From Bauldia sp. (lineage in GTDB: Bacteria; Pseudomonadota; Alphaproteobacteria; Rhizobiales; Kaistiaceae), in assembly GCA_020442095.1 (NCBI GenBank), contig JAGRKY010000016.1:1-6111 (forward strand): a stretch of DNA of 6,111 bases. Reading direction: 5' to 3'. The translations under genes and the position numbers were made by a program. Every line of letters starts with the position of its first letter. Within the stretch, counting starts at the first letter, position 1. Below the pieces are notes generated by a model. It worked only from the letters and a program-made list of their open reading frames with translations. It had not been told where the DNA came from and ran no database searches. Below are positions 1 to 6,111 of the stretch, piece by piece.

Positions 1-9
1 TACAGCCAT
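1..9 (-). CDS. 5' end of a divergent gene, product unknown (only Met-Ala-Val visible)
   Basis: Reading the minus strand leftwards, an ATG at 9-7 is followed by GCT and GTA, and the window then ends. What makes it credible is the AGGAAGG at 20-14, which places AGGA seven bases before the ATG, a textbook Shine-Dalgarno spacing. The large gene to the right has no comparable signal. The putative gene would be transcribed away from the AsmA-like gene, with a divergent control region between about 21 and 205. Three residues cannot identify a product. A Bcp-type thiol peroxidase is one guess, from my memory that such genes can lie near this AsmA-like/tyrS locus in Rhizobiales, but nothing in the sequence tests it. 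Confidence 0.5.
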
Positions 10-13
10 GGTG

Positions 14-20
14 CCTTCCT
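14..20 (-). promoter_or_regulatory. Shine-Dalgarno sequence for the left-edge gene
   Basis: On the minus strand this reads AGGAAGG, complementary to the 16S rRNA 3' tail, with AGGA seven bases upstream of the ATG at 9-7. It is the only strong ribosome-binding signal near the left edge and is the main reason to believe a minus-strand gene starts there. Confidence 0.5.
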
Positions 21-205
21 TTGGTCGCGTTTGGGTGGCTTGAGGATGGGCCCCTGTCCGCGATCGGCGCAAGGCCCGATTGCCGGGTGGCGACGATGAG
101 CCACGACGTGACACCTGACCGAACCAGCCAGGGGCCAACAGGACAGCCTGCGGACGCCGCGCCCGATCGCCGGGCAGCCGCCGAACCGCCGCGAAACGCC
201 CGCCG

Positions 206-3200
206 ATGCGCCTGAGACGACAGCCGGACCGGACCGAGACCTACTGGGCCGACGATGAAGAGCAGGCCGACGGGCGGCGGCGGCTCCCGCGCGGCGCCCG
301 GATCGGGCTGATCGCCGCCGCCGTGGCGGGTGGATTGGTGCTGTTCGTTGTCGCCGCGGTCATGGCGGTCATCCTGTCGGGGCCCACGGAACTCGGTTTC
401 GTGCGGGACGGCTATCGCAGGGCGCTGCAGGAGCGGCTGGGCGACGACTATGTCGTGTCAGTCGACAAGGCGACGATCGATGTCGATCCGGTCCTCGGCC
501 TTGTCGCCGATATCGACAATACCAATGTCGTCGACGATACGGGCGCTACGGTGGCGCGGATCCCGAGCACGCGCCTCGCCATCGATCCGCTGGCGCTGTT
601 CGGCTTCCGGGTGACGGTGACGGCCGTCGAGCTTCGGTCGGCGGAATTCGCGCTGGTGCGGCCGGAGACGGGACCGGCCTATCTCGGGACGCAGTCGACC
701 GCCCAGCCGCCTGCGGAGTCGGCCGCGACCCCTCACGCGCCCGCGGCGCAGGCCGGGCCCGACGGCGGCTTTCCCGAAATCGCCTCGGTATTGCGAATCC
801 TCGACCAGGGCCTCGAGGCGCCCCTCGACCTTGCCGTGAATTCCGACTTCCGGACGCTGTCGCTGATCGGCGGCACGATCAACATCTGGGACGCCGTCGA
901 TCAGCGGGAACGGCATTTCGGCGAAACCGACTTCGACATGACGGCCGATGCCGCGAAGCGGAGCCTGGTCGCATCGCTCGCCACCTCCGGCTATGCCGGC
1001 CGCTGGACCGCGACGCTGGAGCGGACGGAAGACCTGGAGACCGGCGCCCATGAGATCTCGGGCGTTTTCTCGCAACTGACGCTCGCCGATTTCTTTCCGC
1101 AATTCGGCGGCGACAGCGCGACTTCCGCGGATATCCCGCTCTACGGCCGCGCGACGGTCGACTTTTCCGGAGACGGCTCGCTCGAGGCGGCCTCGCTGCG
1201 GCTCGACGTCGGCGCCGGTGTCTTCACCACCGGCGGCGAGGATGCGAGCGTCCTGCTCGACGAGGCGACGATCAAGCTCAACTGGGATGTCGCGGGCGGG
1301 GTCATCAACGTCGAACCGTCGTCGCTGTTCTTCGGTCAGACGCGCGGCATCGTCACCGGCTCGATCCGTCCGTCGGGGCCGGTCGGGCACGGGCGCTACG
1401 CCTTCAGCCTCGATGCCGCCGACGCTGTGCTGGCGGCACGGGACGCCAATGCGCCGCCGGTCGTCGCGCGGATTGCCGTGTCCGGCATCTACGACCTGCC
1501 GGGCCGGCTGCTCGACATCGGCAACCTGTCGATCGAGACGGAGAGCGGGTCGCTGGCGCTCGCCGGGACGGTCGGCTTCGAGGACTGGGGGCCATCGCTG
1601 GCGCTCGCGGCATCTGTCTCGCCGATGCCGGTCACGACCTTCAAGCAGATGTGGGTGCCGTTCCTCGCGTCGGGCGCCCGCCACTGGGTCGAGGCCAACA
1701 TGACCGGCGGGACGATCGAGTCCGGCCAGTTCGAGGCGACGGTTCCGGCCGGCGTGCTCGGCCACGAACATCCGCAGATGCCAGATGACGGGCTGAGCCT
1801 CAATCTCCGCGTCAAGGACGCCTCGTTCCGGACGATCGGCGACCTCCCGCCGGTTTCGGGGGCGTCCGGAAATGTCGTGGTGTCGGGGAAGACCCTCGGC
1901 ATCGACCTCGACGGCGGGCGCATCGACCTTGCCTCCGGCAGGAGCGTCTCGGTCGATGCCGGGGCCTTCGCCATCGACGATGTCTTCAACCCGTCGCCGA
2001 CCGGGGTTGTCGAGCTCCAACTGTCCGGCCCCGCCGCGGCGCTTGGCGAGATCGCCGACGCGCGGCCGCTCAACGTGCTCGCGAGCCGGGGGCTCGCGCC
2101 GGACGATCTTTCGGGGAGCGCTTCGGCGGCGATCTCGCTCCGCCTGCCGCTCGACCTGGAAGAGGACGAGATCGGCGGGGCGATGGTCTGGAAGGTGACG
2201 GTCACCGGCAAGCGACTGGCCAGCGCTCAGCCGATCGAGGGTCGCACCTTCAAGGATGCGGACGTCACCATCACCGTGGTCCCCGACAATTTCGCCGTCA
2301 CCGGAAAGGCGACGATCGACGGCGTTGAGGCGGATGTCAGCATCTCGCAGCCGCTCGGCCAGCAGGGCGAGTCGAGCGGTCGCGGCCAGCAACTGGCGCG
2401 GCTTTCACTCGACAAGGCGGCGCGCGACCGGCTCGGACTGGGCCTCGACGACATCATCGACGGCACGGTCGGAACCCAGATCAGCAGCCTCGCCGACAGC
2501 GACGGCCAGCATTACGACCTCGATCTCGGGCCGGCACGGCTGACGATCCCGGGGCTCGGCTGGACCAAGGGGATCGGCGTTCCGGCGACGCTCTCCTTCG
2601 ACCTGATCCCGATCGAGCGCGGACAGCGGGTCGAGAATATCGTGCTCGAAGGCGACGGGTTCGGCTTCCATGGTTCGGCCCTGCTCGACAGCGGCACGGG
2701 TCTCGCTTCGGCCGAGGTCGATCATTTCGCGCTCCGCCCGGGAGACGCGATGGCGTTCACGCTGACCGCGACCGACAAGGGATACGCCATCAAGGCGAAG
2801 GGCGACTCCTTCGACGCCCGTGGCCTGATCAGCGAGTCGACCGAAAGCGGGGAGGGCGACGGCGGCCCGGATATCTCGGTCGAGGCGGAGATCGCCAGGG
2901 TGACCGGCTTCAACGACGAGACAATCACCGGATTCAAGGCGACCTATGTCGCGAAGGACGGCGATCCGACACGGATTTCCGTGACGGGTACGCTGGGGCG
3001 CGCGCCGGTCGTGGTGGACTTCACGGACACCCGCAAGGGAGCGTCGCTGGAGGCGTCGGCGGGAGCCGGAAGCTTGCTCCGCTTCCTGAACGTCTACAAC
3101 CGCATAGGCGGCGGCCAGCTTGCGATCAACGCGCGGCGGTCCGGGCCGAGCGGTCCGCTCTCCGGCAAGGCGACGATCGCCGACTTCGATATCCTCAACG

Positions 3201-3607
3201 AGCCGGCGGTCCAGCGGGCGATTTCGAGCGCGCCGACCAAGCAGCGGATCGATCCGGCGCGGATCCATTTCGACCAGATGGTGGCGCGTTTCCATATCGC
3301 CGGCGAGGCGATCACCATCGAGGAGGCGCTGCTGCGCGGCCAGGCCGTCGGCGCGACCTTCAACGGCCGCGTCGACCTGCGCCAGGGCCATGTGCTGATC
3401 AACGGCACCTACCTGCCGCTCTACGCGCTCAACAACGTCTTCGGCCGGGTGCCGGTGCTCGGGCTGGTGCTTGGCGGCGGCAACCGGGGCGGGCTGATCG
3501 GTGTCACCTTCCGCGTCGAGGGACCGCTCGGCGAACCGCAGGTCTTCTTCAACCCGCTGTCCGCCGTGGCGCCCGGCATCTTCCGGAAGATCTTCGAGTT
3601 CCGGTAG
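206..3607 (+). CDS. AsmA/YhdP-like large inner-membrane-anchored envelope protein (DUF3971 and AsmA-like C-terminal region)
   Basis: A protein of 1133 aa. Residues 1-31 are a charged cytoplasmic tail rich in Arg, Asp and Glu. Residues about 32-57 form one hydrophobic segment (Ala/Val/Leu/Ile) without an obvious cleavage site, so it looks like a signal anchor with the bulk in the periplasm. A Pro/Ala linker lies at about 164-185. A long series of alternating beta-type strands follows, with KATI recurring at 88, 701 and 988. The C-terminal part from about 950 is the most recognisable: NGTYLPLYALNNVFG begins at 1066 and NPLSAVAPG at 1116, near the end, as in AsmA-like C-terminal regions. In the AsmA/YhdP/TamB group, known members are long grooved proteins implicated in moving phospholipid between inner and outer membrane; that role is inferred here. 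The start is the first ATG or GTG after an in-frame TGA at 116, but it lacks a clear Shine-Dalgarno. The gene converges on the SDR with 4 bp between stops. Confidence 0.9.
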   Translation: MRLRRQPDRTETYWADDEEQADGRRRLPRGARIGLIAAAVAGGLVLFVVAAVMAVILSGPTELGFVRDGYRRALQERLGDDYVVSVDKATIDVDPVLGLVADIDNTNVVDDTGATVARIPSTRLAIDPLALFGFRVTVTAVELRSAEFALVRPETGPAYLGTQSTAQPPAESAATPHAPAAQAGPDGGFPEIASVLRILDQGLEAPLDLAVNSDFRTLSLIGGTINIWDAVDQRERHFGETDFDMTADAAKRSLVASLATSGYAGRWTATLERTEDLETGAHEISGVFSQLTLADFFPQFGGDSATSADIPLYGRATVDFSGDGSLEAASLRLDVGAGVFTTGGEDASVLLDEATIKLNWDVAGGVINVEPSSLFFGQTRGIVTGSIRPSGPVGHGRYAFSLDAADAVLAARDANAPPVVARIAVSGIYDLPGRLLDIGNLSIETESGSLALAGTVGFEDWGPSLALAASVSPMPVTTFKQMWVPFLASGARHWVEANMTGGTIESGQFEATVPAGVLGHEHPQMPDDGLSLNLRVKDASFRTIGDLPPVSGASGNVVVSGKTLGIDLDGGRIDLASGRSVSVDAGAFAIDDVFNPSPTGVVELQLSGPAAALGEIADARPLNVLASRGLAPDDLSGSASAAISLRLPLDLEEDEIGGAMVWKVTVTGKRLASAQPIEGRTFKDADVTITVVPDNFAVTGKATIDGVEADVSISQPLGQQGESSGRGQQLARLSLDKAARDRLGLGLDDIIDGTVGTQISSLADSDGQHYDLDLGPARLTIPGLGWTKGIGVPATLSFDLIPIERGQRVENIVLEGDGFGFHGSALLDSGTGLASAEVDHFALRPGDAMAFTLTATDKGYAIKAKGDSFDARGLISESTESGEGDGGPDISVEAEIARVTGFNDETITGFKATYVAKDGDPTRISVTGTLGRAPVVVDFTDTRKGASLEASAGAGSLLRFLNVYNRIGGGQLAINARRSGPSGPLSGKATIADFDILNEPAVQRAISSAPTKQRIDPARIHFDQMVARFHIAGEAITIEEALLRGQAVGATFNGRVDLRQGHVLINGTYLPLYALNNVFGRVPVLGLVLGGGNRGGLIGVTFRVEGPLGEPQVFFNPLSAVAPGIFRKIFEFR

Positions 3608-3611
3608 GCGG

Positions 3612-4532
3612 TCAGGCAAGCCCGAAAGCGCGCTGGTCCTCGACGGCCTCCATGTTTTCGAGGTCCGTGACGAGGCTCGGGCCGGTCGGACGCCAGCCGA
3701 GCCTCTGCTGCGTCAGGGCGCTCGAAGCCGGTGCATCGCGCTGCGCGAAAGCGCCGAGGAAGGCGCCGAAATGGGACGCGGCCTCCTCCGCCTGGAGCGA
3801 GACGACCGGCAGATCGAAGCGCCGGCCGATCGCCTCCGCGATGGTGCGGAGCGGAACCCCTTCTTCGCCGACCGCATGATAGTGCGCGCCTTTTTCCGCA
3901 CGCTCCAGCGCCAGCCGGTAGACGCGCGCCGCATCGAGTGCGTGCGCGGCGGCCCAGCGGTTGCGTCCCTCGCCGATATAGGCGGAGACCCCCTTGTCGC
4001 GGGCGACATCGATGACCGGCGAGACGAGGCCCGCCTTGTGGGTGTCATGCACCTGCGGCAAGCGGACGACCGAGACGTTGGCGCCGGCCGCGATCGCCGC
4101 GGCCATTGCTTCCTCGCTGGCGCCGCGCGGGAATTCTGCGGCGGAGGGATGGGGATCGTCCTCCGTCGCCAGGTGGCCGGCAGCCGCTTTCATCGCCCCG
4201 ACGCCGGAGGTCACGACGAGTGGCCGGTCACTGCCCGCGAACTCCGCCGAGAGCGCGGCGATCACGTGGCGGTCGTCCTCGCAGCTCTCGGCGAAGCGGG
4301 AGAAATCGTGGTTGAAGGCCGTATGGATGATGCCCTCCGCCTGGGCGGCACCGGCCCGCAGGCCATCGAGGTCTTCGAGCGAACCGCGATGCACCTCGGC
4401 GCCAGCCGCCGCCAGTGCCGCGGCCTTGTCGTCGGACCGCGCGAGGCCGAGAACCTGGTGACCGGCCGCGACCAGCTCGCCAACGATCGCCGAGCCGATG
4501 AAGCCGGTCGCACCCGTCAGGAAAACACGCAT
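3612..4532 (-). CDS. Atypical NAD(P)-binding short-chain dehydrogenase/reductase (SDR_a7-like)
   Basis: 306 aa from the chosen start. A Rossmann fold opens with RVFLTGATGFIG at residues 2-13, the TGxxGxxG dinucleotide-binding motif of extended SDRs, followed by a basic ARSDDK stretch at 31-36 that may favour NADP. VVTSG at 106-110 is the strand carrying the usual active-site Ser/Thr. Where extended SDRs have YxxxK, this protein reads R136-G-A-S-E140, so both Tyr and Lys are missing. RLPQVHD (157-163), the NRWAAAHALDAARVYRLALE block (191-210) and the ASSALTQQRLGWRP block (269-282) fit the SDR_a7 group as I recall it. The substrate is unknown. An in-frame ATG at 4565 exists, but the ATG at 4532 starts directly at the Rossmann strand and has GGAG eight bases upstream. 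The gene is divergent from an MmyB-like regulator, which probably controls it. Confidence 0.88.
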   Translation of the reverse strand: MRVFLTGATGFIGSAIVGELVAAGHQVLGLARSDDKAAALAAAGAEVHRGSLEDLDGLRAGAAQAEGIIHTAFNHDFSRFAESCEDDRHVIAALSAEFAGSDRPLVVTSGVGAMKAAAGHLATEDDPHPSAAEFPRGASEEAMAAAIAAGANVSVVRLPQVHDTHKAGLVSPVIDVARDKGVSAYIGEGRNRWAAAHALDAARVYRLALERAEKGAHYHAVGEEGVPLRTIAEAIGRRFDLPVVSLQAEEAASHFGAFLGAFAQRDAPASSALTQQRLGWRPTGPSLVTDLENMEAVEDQRAFGLA

Positions 4533-4540
4533 GGGAAAGT

Positions 4541-4544
4541 CTCC
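4541..4544 (-). promoter_or_regulatory. Shine-Dalgarno GGAG that fixes the SDR start
   Basis: The minus strand reads GGAG, then eight bases, then ATG at 4532-4530. This supports starting the SDR at 4532 rather than at the in-frame ATG at 4565, which would add an 11-residue tail ahead of the Rossmann strand. Confidence 0.7.
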
Positions 4545-4561
4545 ATTGTTTGTACGGAGAC

Positions 4562-4579
4562 ACATCTGCCCACAGATGT
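4562..4579. promoter_or_regulatory. Perfect palindrome, candidate shared operator of the SDR/regulator pair
   Basis: ACATCTG-CCCA-CAGATGT is a perfect 7-bp inverted repeat with a 4-bp centre. It is centred at 4570.5, close to the midpoint (4573) of the 81-bp region between the two divergent genes. An 18-bp dyad of this shape suits a dimeric helix-turn-helix protein, and the adjacent regulator is the obvious candidate ligand. It lies in the SDR 5' region about 30-47 bases before the ATG, and upstream of the putative regulator -35, so it could repress the SDR, act on both promoters, or both. The dyad is seen directly; operator function is inferred. Confidence 0.55.
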
Positions 4580-4580
4580 T

Positions 4581-4627
4581 ATCCTGTTAAAGTAGTGACT
4601 TTATCCTAGTATAATGGCTAACAGGAT
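4581..4627. repeat. 9-bp inverted repeat flanking the putative regulator promoter
   Basis: ATCCTGTTA at 4581-4589 and TAACAGGAT at 4619-4627 are exact reverse complements, 29 bp apart. The left arm overlaps the candidate -35, and the right arm covers the expected transcription start and runs into the ATG at 4626. A related heptamer, TTATCCT, occurs as a direct repeat at 4579-4585 and 4601-4607, 22 bp apart (about two helical turns). These may be further binding sites for the adjacent regulator; no binding data are implied. Confidence 0.45.
4587..4615 (+). promoter_or_regulatory. Candidate sigma-70-type promoter of the regulator gene, -10 overlapping its first ATG
   Basis: TATAAT at 4610-4615 is a perfect -10 consensus. 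TTAAAG at 4587-4592, 17 bp upstream, is a weak -35 (3 of 6 matches to TTGACA). Transcription would start near 4621-4623, after the ATG at 4614 and only a few bases before the in-frame ATG at 4626. Neither ATG has a Shine-Dalgarno at normal spacing, which fits a leaderless or near-leaderless transcript. The -10 match could be chance in this A+T-rich spacer. Confidence 0.45.
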
Positions 4628-5480
4628 GGACGCTCCCGCCAACGACGGCAACCGGCTTGGCGCCTACCTCAAGGACAGGCGGGCCAGGCTCGATCCGACA
4701 GCATTCGGCTTTTCGCAGAAGCGCCGGCGCACACCCGGTCTTCGCCGCGAGGAGGTGGCGCAGCGCGCCAATATCAGCCCGACCTGGTACACCTGGCTCG
4801 AGCAGGGGCGCGGCGGCGCGCCGTCGGCGGACGTGCTGCAGCGGATTGCCCGGGCGCTGATGCTGACCGATGTCGAGCGCGAACACCTCTTCCTGCTCGG
4901 CCAGGGACGGCCGCCGGAGCGGCAGTCGCGGCGCGATCGGGGCGTCACGCCGAGGCTGCAGCGCGTGCTCGATGCGCTGGAACCCAGCGCCGCGATGATC
5001 CGCACGGCGACCTGGGATGTGGTTGCCTGGAACCGCGCCGTCCCGGTGGTGCTCGCCGACTATGGCGCGTTGCCGCCGAGCGAGCGCAACATCCTTCGCC
5101 AGCTTTTCTGCAATCCGCGCTCGCGGAATGCGCAGGAGAATTGGGAAAGCGCCGCGCGCTTCGTCATCGGCGCCTTTCGGGCGGACGTGGTCCGGGCCGG
5201 GGCGGTCGACGAGGTCACCGAACTGGTCGACGAATTGCGGCGGGTCAGTCCGGATTTCGATCGCATCTGGCGCGACAATGAGGTCAGCGACTTCGGCGGC
5301 GGCGTGAAACGGATGCGCCATCCGGTGTTTGGGACGATCGAGCTCGAATATTCGTCCTTCGCCGTCGACGGACGCGCCGACCTCTCGATGATCGTCTACG
5401 CGCCGATGACCGCCGGGCATGCCGAGAAGGTCAGGTCCCTGATCGCGGCGAGGGAAGAGGCAGGGGAATCCGCGACCTAG
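4614..5480 (+). CDS. XRE-family helix-turn-helix regulator with MmyB-like ligand-binding domain
   Basis: 288 aa from the first ATG, or 284 aa from the ATG at 4626. The N-terminal half of the pattern is an XRE-type helix-turn-helix at about residues 13-97. It includes [31 protein letters not shown] (37-67), whose [12 protein letters not shown] core is characteristic of MmyB-like regulators, then [24 protein letters not shown]. The C-terminal part from about 112 fits the MLTR ligand-binding domain, with [10 protein letters not shown] near 133-142. The described member of this family has a PAS-like fold that bound a fatty acid, and members are often next to and divergent from SDR genes, exactly as here. 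It probably senses a small lipophilic ligand and controls the SDR and itself; ligand and direction are unknown. The Shine-Dalgarno is absent, and a TATAAT overlapping the first ATG favours the start at 4626. The stop overlaps the tyrS stop on CTAG. Confidence 0.9.
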   Translation: MANRMDAPANDGNRLGAYLKDRRARLDPTAFGFSQKRRRTPGLRREEVAQRANISPTWYTWLEQGRGGAPSADVLQRIARALMLTDVEREHLFLLGQGRPPERQSRRDRGVTPRLQRVLDALEPSAAMIRTATWDVVAWNRAVPVVLADYGALPPSERNILRQLFCNPRSRNAQENWESAARFVIGAFRADVVRAGAVDEVTELVDELRRVSPDFDRIWRDNEVSDFGGGVKRMRHPVFGTIELEYSSFAVDGRADLSMIVYAPMTAGHAEKVRSLIAAREEAGESAT

Positions 5481-6111
5481 CCGGGACGGACGAGGACGTG
5501 CTTCTTGCGGCCGTGGGAGAGCTTGATCGCGCCGTCGGCGAGATCGCCCGCGCTAACCATCGCCTTTTCGTCGGTGACCGCGGCGTCGTTGATCCGGAGT
5601 CCGCCGCCTCGGATGGCACGGCGTGCCTCGCCGTTCGACGACATCAACCCGGCCTGGACGAAGAGGCCAAGAACGCCGATGCCGGCGGCAAGCTCCGCTT
5701 CCGGGATGGTGATGGTCGGCAGGGCGTCGGCGAGGGTGCCTTCCTCGAAGGTCCGCCGGGCGGCTTCGGAAGCTTCTTCCGCCGCCGCCGCGCCGTGGAG
5801 AAGGGCGGTCGCTTCGGTGGCGAGCACCTTCTTCGCCTCGTTGATCTCCGCACCGCCGAGCGCTTCGAGCCGGGCGATCTCGTCGAGCGGCAGCTCGGTG
5901 AAGAGCCTGAGGAAGCGGCCGACATCGGCGTCCTCGGTGTTCCGCCAGAACTGCCAGTATTCGTACGGCGAGACGAGATCGGCATTCAGCCACACCGCGC
6001 CGGAGGCGGTCTTGCCCATCTTCGCGCCGGAGGAGGTGGTGATCAGCGGCGAGGTGACGGCGAAAAGTTCGACATTCTCCATCCGGCGGCCGAGGTCGAT
6101 GCCGGAGATGA
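5477..6111 (-). CDS. tyrS: Tyrosyl-tRNA synthetase, C-terminal half (5' end beyond the window)
   Basis: The visible 210 residues are the end of a class Ic aminoacyl-tRNA synthetase that charges tRNA-Tyr in the cytoplasm; whole bacterial TyrS is roughly 400-420 aa, so about half is missing to the right. The first residues, ISGIDLGRR, match the bacterial TyrS segment that follows the tyrosine pocket. KMGKT at visible residues 30-34 (6022-6008) is the KMSKS-class ATP-binding loop, in the GK form usual for TyrS. GAVWLN and [21 protein letters not shown] follow, also typical. The last 68 or so residues form an S4-like RNA-binding domain ([22 protein letters not shown]). Although a Met lies at 6082, the frame stays open and conserved to the window edge, so that Met is internal. 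The gene ends in TAG within CTAG shared with the convergent regulator. Confidence 0.96.
   Translation of the reverse strand, partial: ISGIDLGRRMENVELFAVTSPLITTSSGAKMGKTASGAVWLNADLVSPYEYWQFWRNTEDADVGRFLRLFTELPLDEIARLEALGGAEINEAKKVLATEATALLHGAAAAEEASEAARRTFEEGTLADALPTITIPEAELAAGIGVLGLFVQAGLMSSNGEARRAIRGGGLRINDAAVTDEKAMVSAGDLADGAIKLSHGRKKHVLVRPG

Noticed and set aside
21..215. 64-aa plus-strand frame starting with TTG ahead of the AsmA-like gene
   Set aside because: Rare start codon, no ribosome-binding site and low-complexity composition. Only the part from the ATG at 96 is kept, as a possible N-terminal extension question.
467..3179. Thirteen-base repeat AAGGCGACGATCG at 467, 2306 and 3167
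   Set aside because: All copies are in the same frame and encode KATI within a repetitive beta-rich protein, so protein repetition and codon bias explain them.
3578..3596. Overlapping palindromes near the 3' end of the AsmA-like gene (ATCTTCCGGAAGAT at 3578-3591 and GAAGATCTTC at 3586-3595), considered as a terminator
   Set aside because: They encode conserved residues (IFRKIF), have no loop and no following T-run on either strand, so they are more likely a codon coincidence than a terminator.
458..3619. Two long minus-strand open frames (458-2392, 644 aa; 2405-3619, 404 aa) opposite the AsmA-like gene
   Set aside because: Their translations are rich in Arg, Asp, Glu and Gly with no recognisable domain, as expected antisense to a GC-rich gene. 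The plus strand carries a coherent membrane-anchored protein with a conserved C-terminus.
3501..4595. 364-aa plus-strand open frame opposite the SDR gene
   Set aside because: It runs through the end of the AsmA-like gene and antisense to a clear Rossmann-fold gene; the translation has no recognisable domain and is Arg/Ala/Gly-rich.
4576..4613. Promoter for the SDR on the minus strand (TATACT at 4613-4608 or TAACAT at 4581-4576 as -10)
   Set aside because: Neither has a convincing -35 at 16-18 bp. TATACT is mostly the reverse reading of the TATAAT assigned to the regulator. An SDR promoter must exist here, but I cannot place it.
4587..5420. 277-aa minus-strand open frame opposite the regulator
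   Set aside because: The plus strand encodes a clear helix-turn-helix/MmyB-like protein; the antisense product is Arg/Pro/Ala-rich without domains.
1..6111. Mobile elements, CRISPR arrays, tRNA/rRNA genes, riboswitches, phage or defence genes
   Set aside because: None of the expected proteins, regular repeats or RNA signatures was seen on either strand.

Overview
The window is GC-rich, densely packed chromosomal DNA from a Gram-negative bacterium. A large AsmA-like envelope protein lies near tyrS, and codon use strongly favours G/C at third positions. This fits an alphaproteobacterium, probably Hyphomicrobiales (Rhizobiales). That placement is inference from gene content and style; there is no rRNA or other marker to fix a genus.

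Layout from left to right. (1) At the extreme left edge, a minus-strand gene seems to begin: only Met-Ala-Val is visible, but it sits behind a good Shine-Dalgarno sequence (AGGAAGG). (2) After about 200 bp of divergent upstream DNA, one large plus-strand gene (206-3607, 1133 aa) encodes a membrane-anchored AsmA/YhdP-like protein with a typical AsmA-like C-terminal region. (3) Four bases beyond its stop, a convergent minus-strand gene (3612-4532) encodes an atypical short-chain dehydrogenase/reductase (SDR), best matched to the SDR_a7 type. (4) An 81-bp intergenic region, noticeably richer in A+T than the genes, separates the SDR from (5) a divergent plus-strand XRE/MmyB-like regulator (4614-5480). 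(6) The regulator converges on the 3' half of tyrS, tyrosyl-tRNA synthetase (minus strand, running off the right edge). The two genes share the self-complementary tetramer CTAG as their stop codons.

The AsmA-like protein and tyrS are housekeeping genes. The SDR/regulator pair looks like a two-gene accessory unit between them: an MmyB-like sensor-regulator divergently transcribed from an SDR, which is a recurrent arrangement for this regulator family. The intergenic region holds a perfect 7-4-7 palindrome near its midpoint (4562-4579), a perfect 9-bp inverted repeat around the regulator's putative promoter (4581-4627), and a consensus TATAAT overlapping the regulator's first ATG. The simplest model is a shared operator through which the regulator controls the SDR and itself. 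The TATAAT placement suggests that the regulator mRNA is leaderless or nearly so and is translated from the second ATG (4626).

I saw no insertion sequences, CRISPR arrays, tRNA/rRNA genes, integrases or intrinsic terminators. No stretch over 300 bases lacks a gene. The window does not clearly contain an undescribed defence or mobile system. Its most informative part is the compact regulatory region between the SDR and its regulator.
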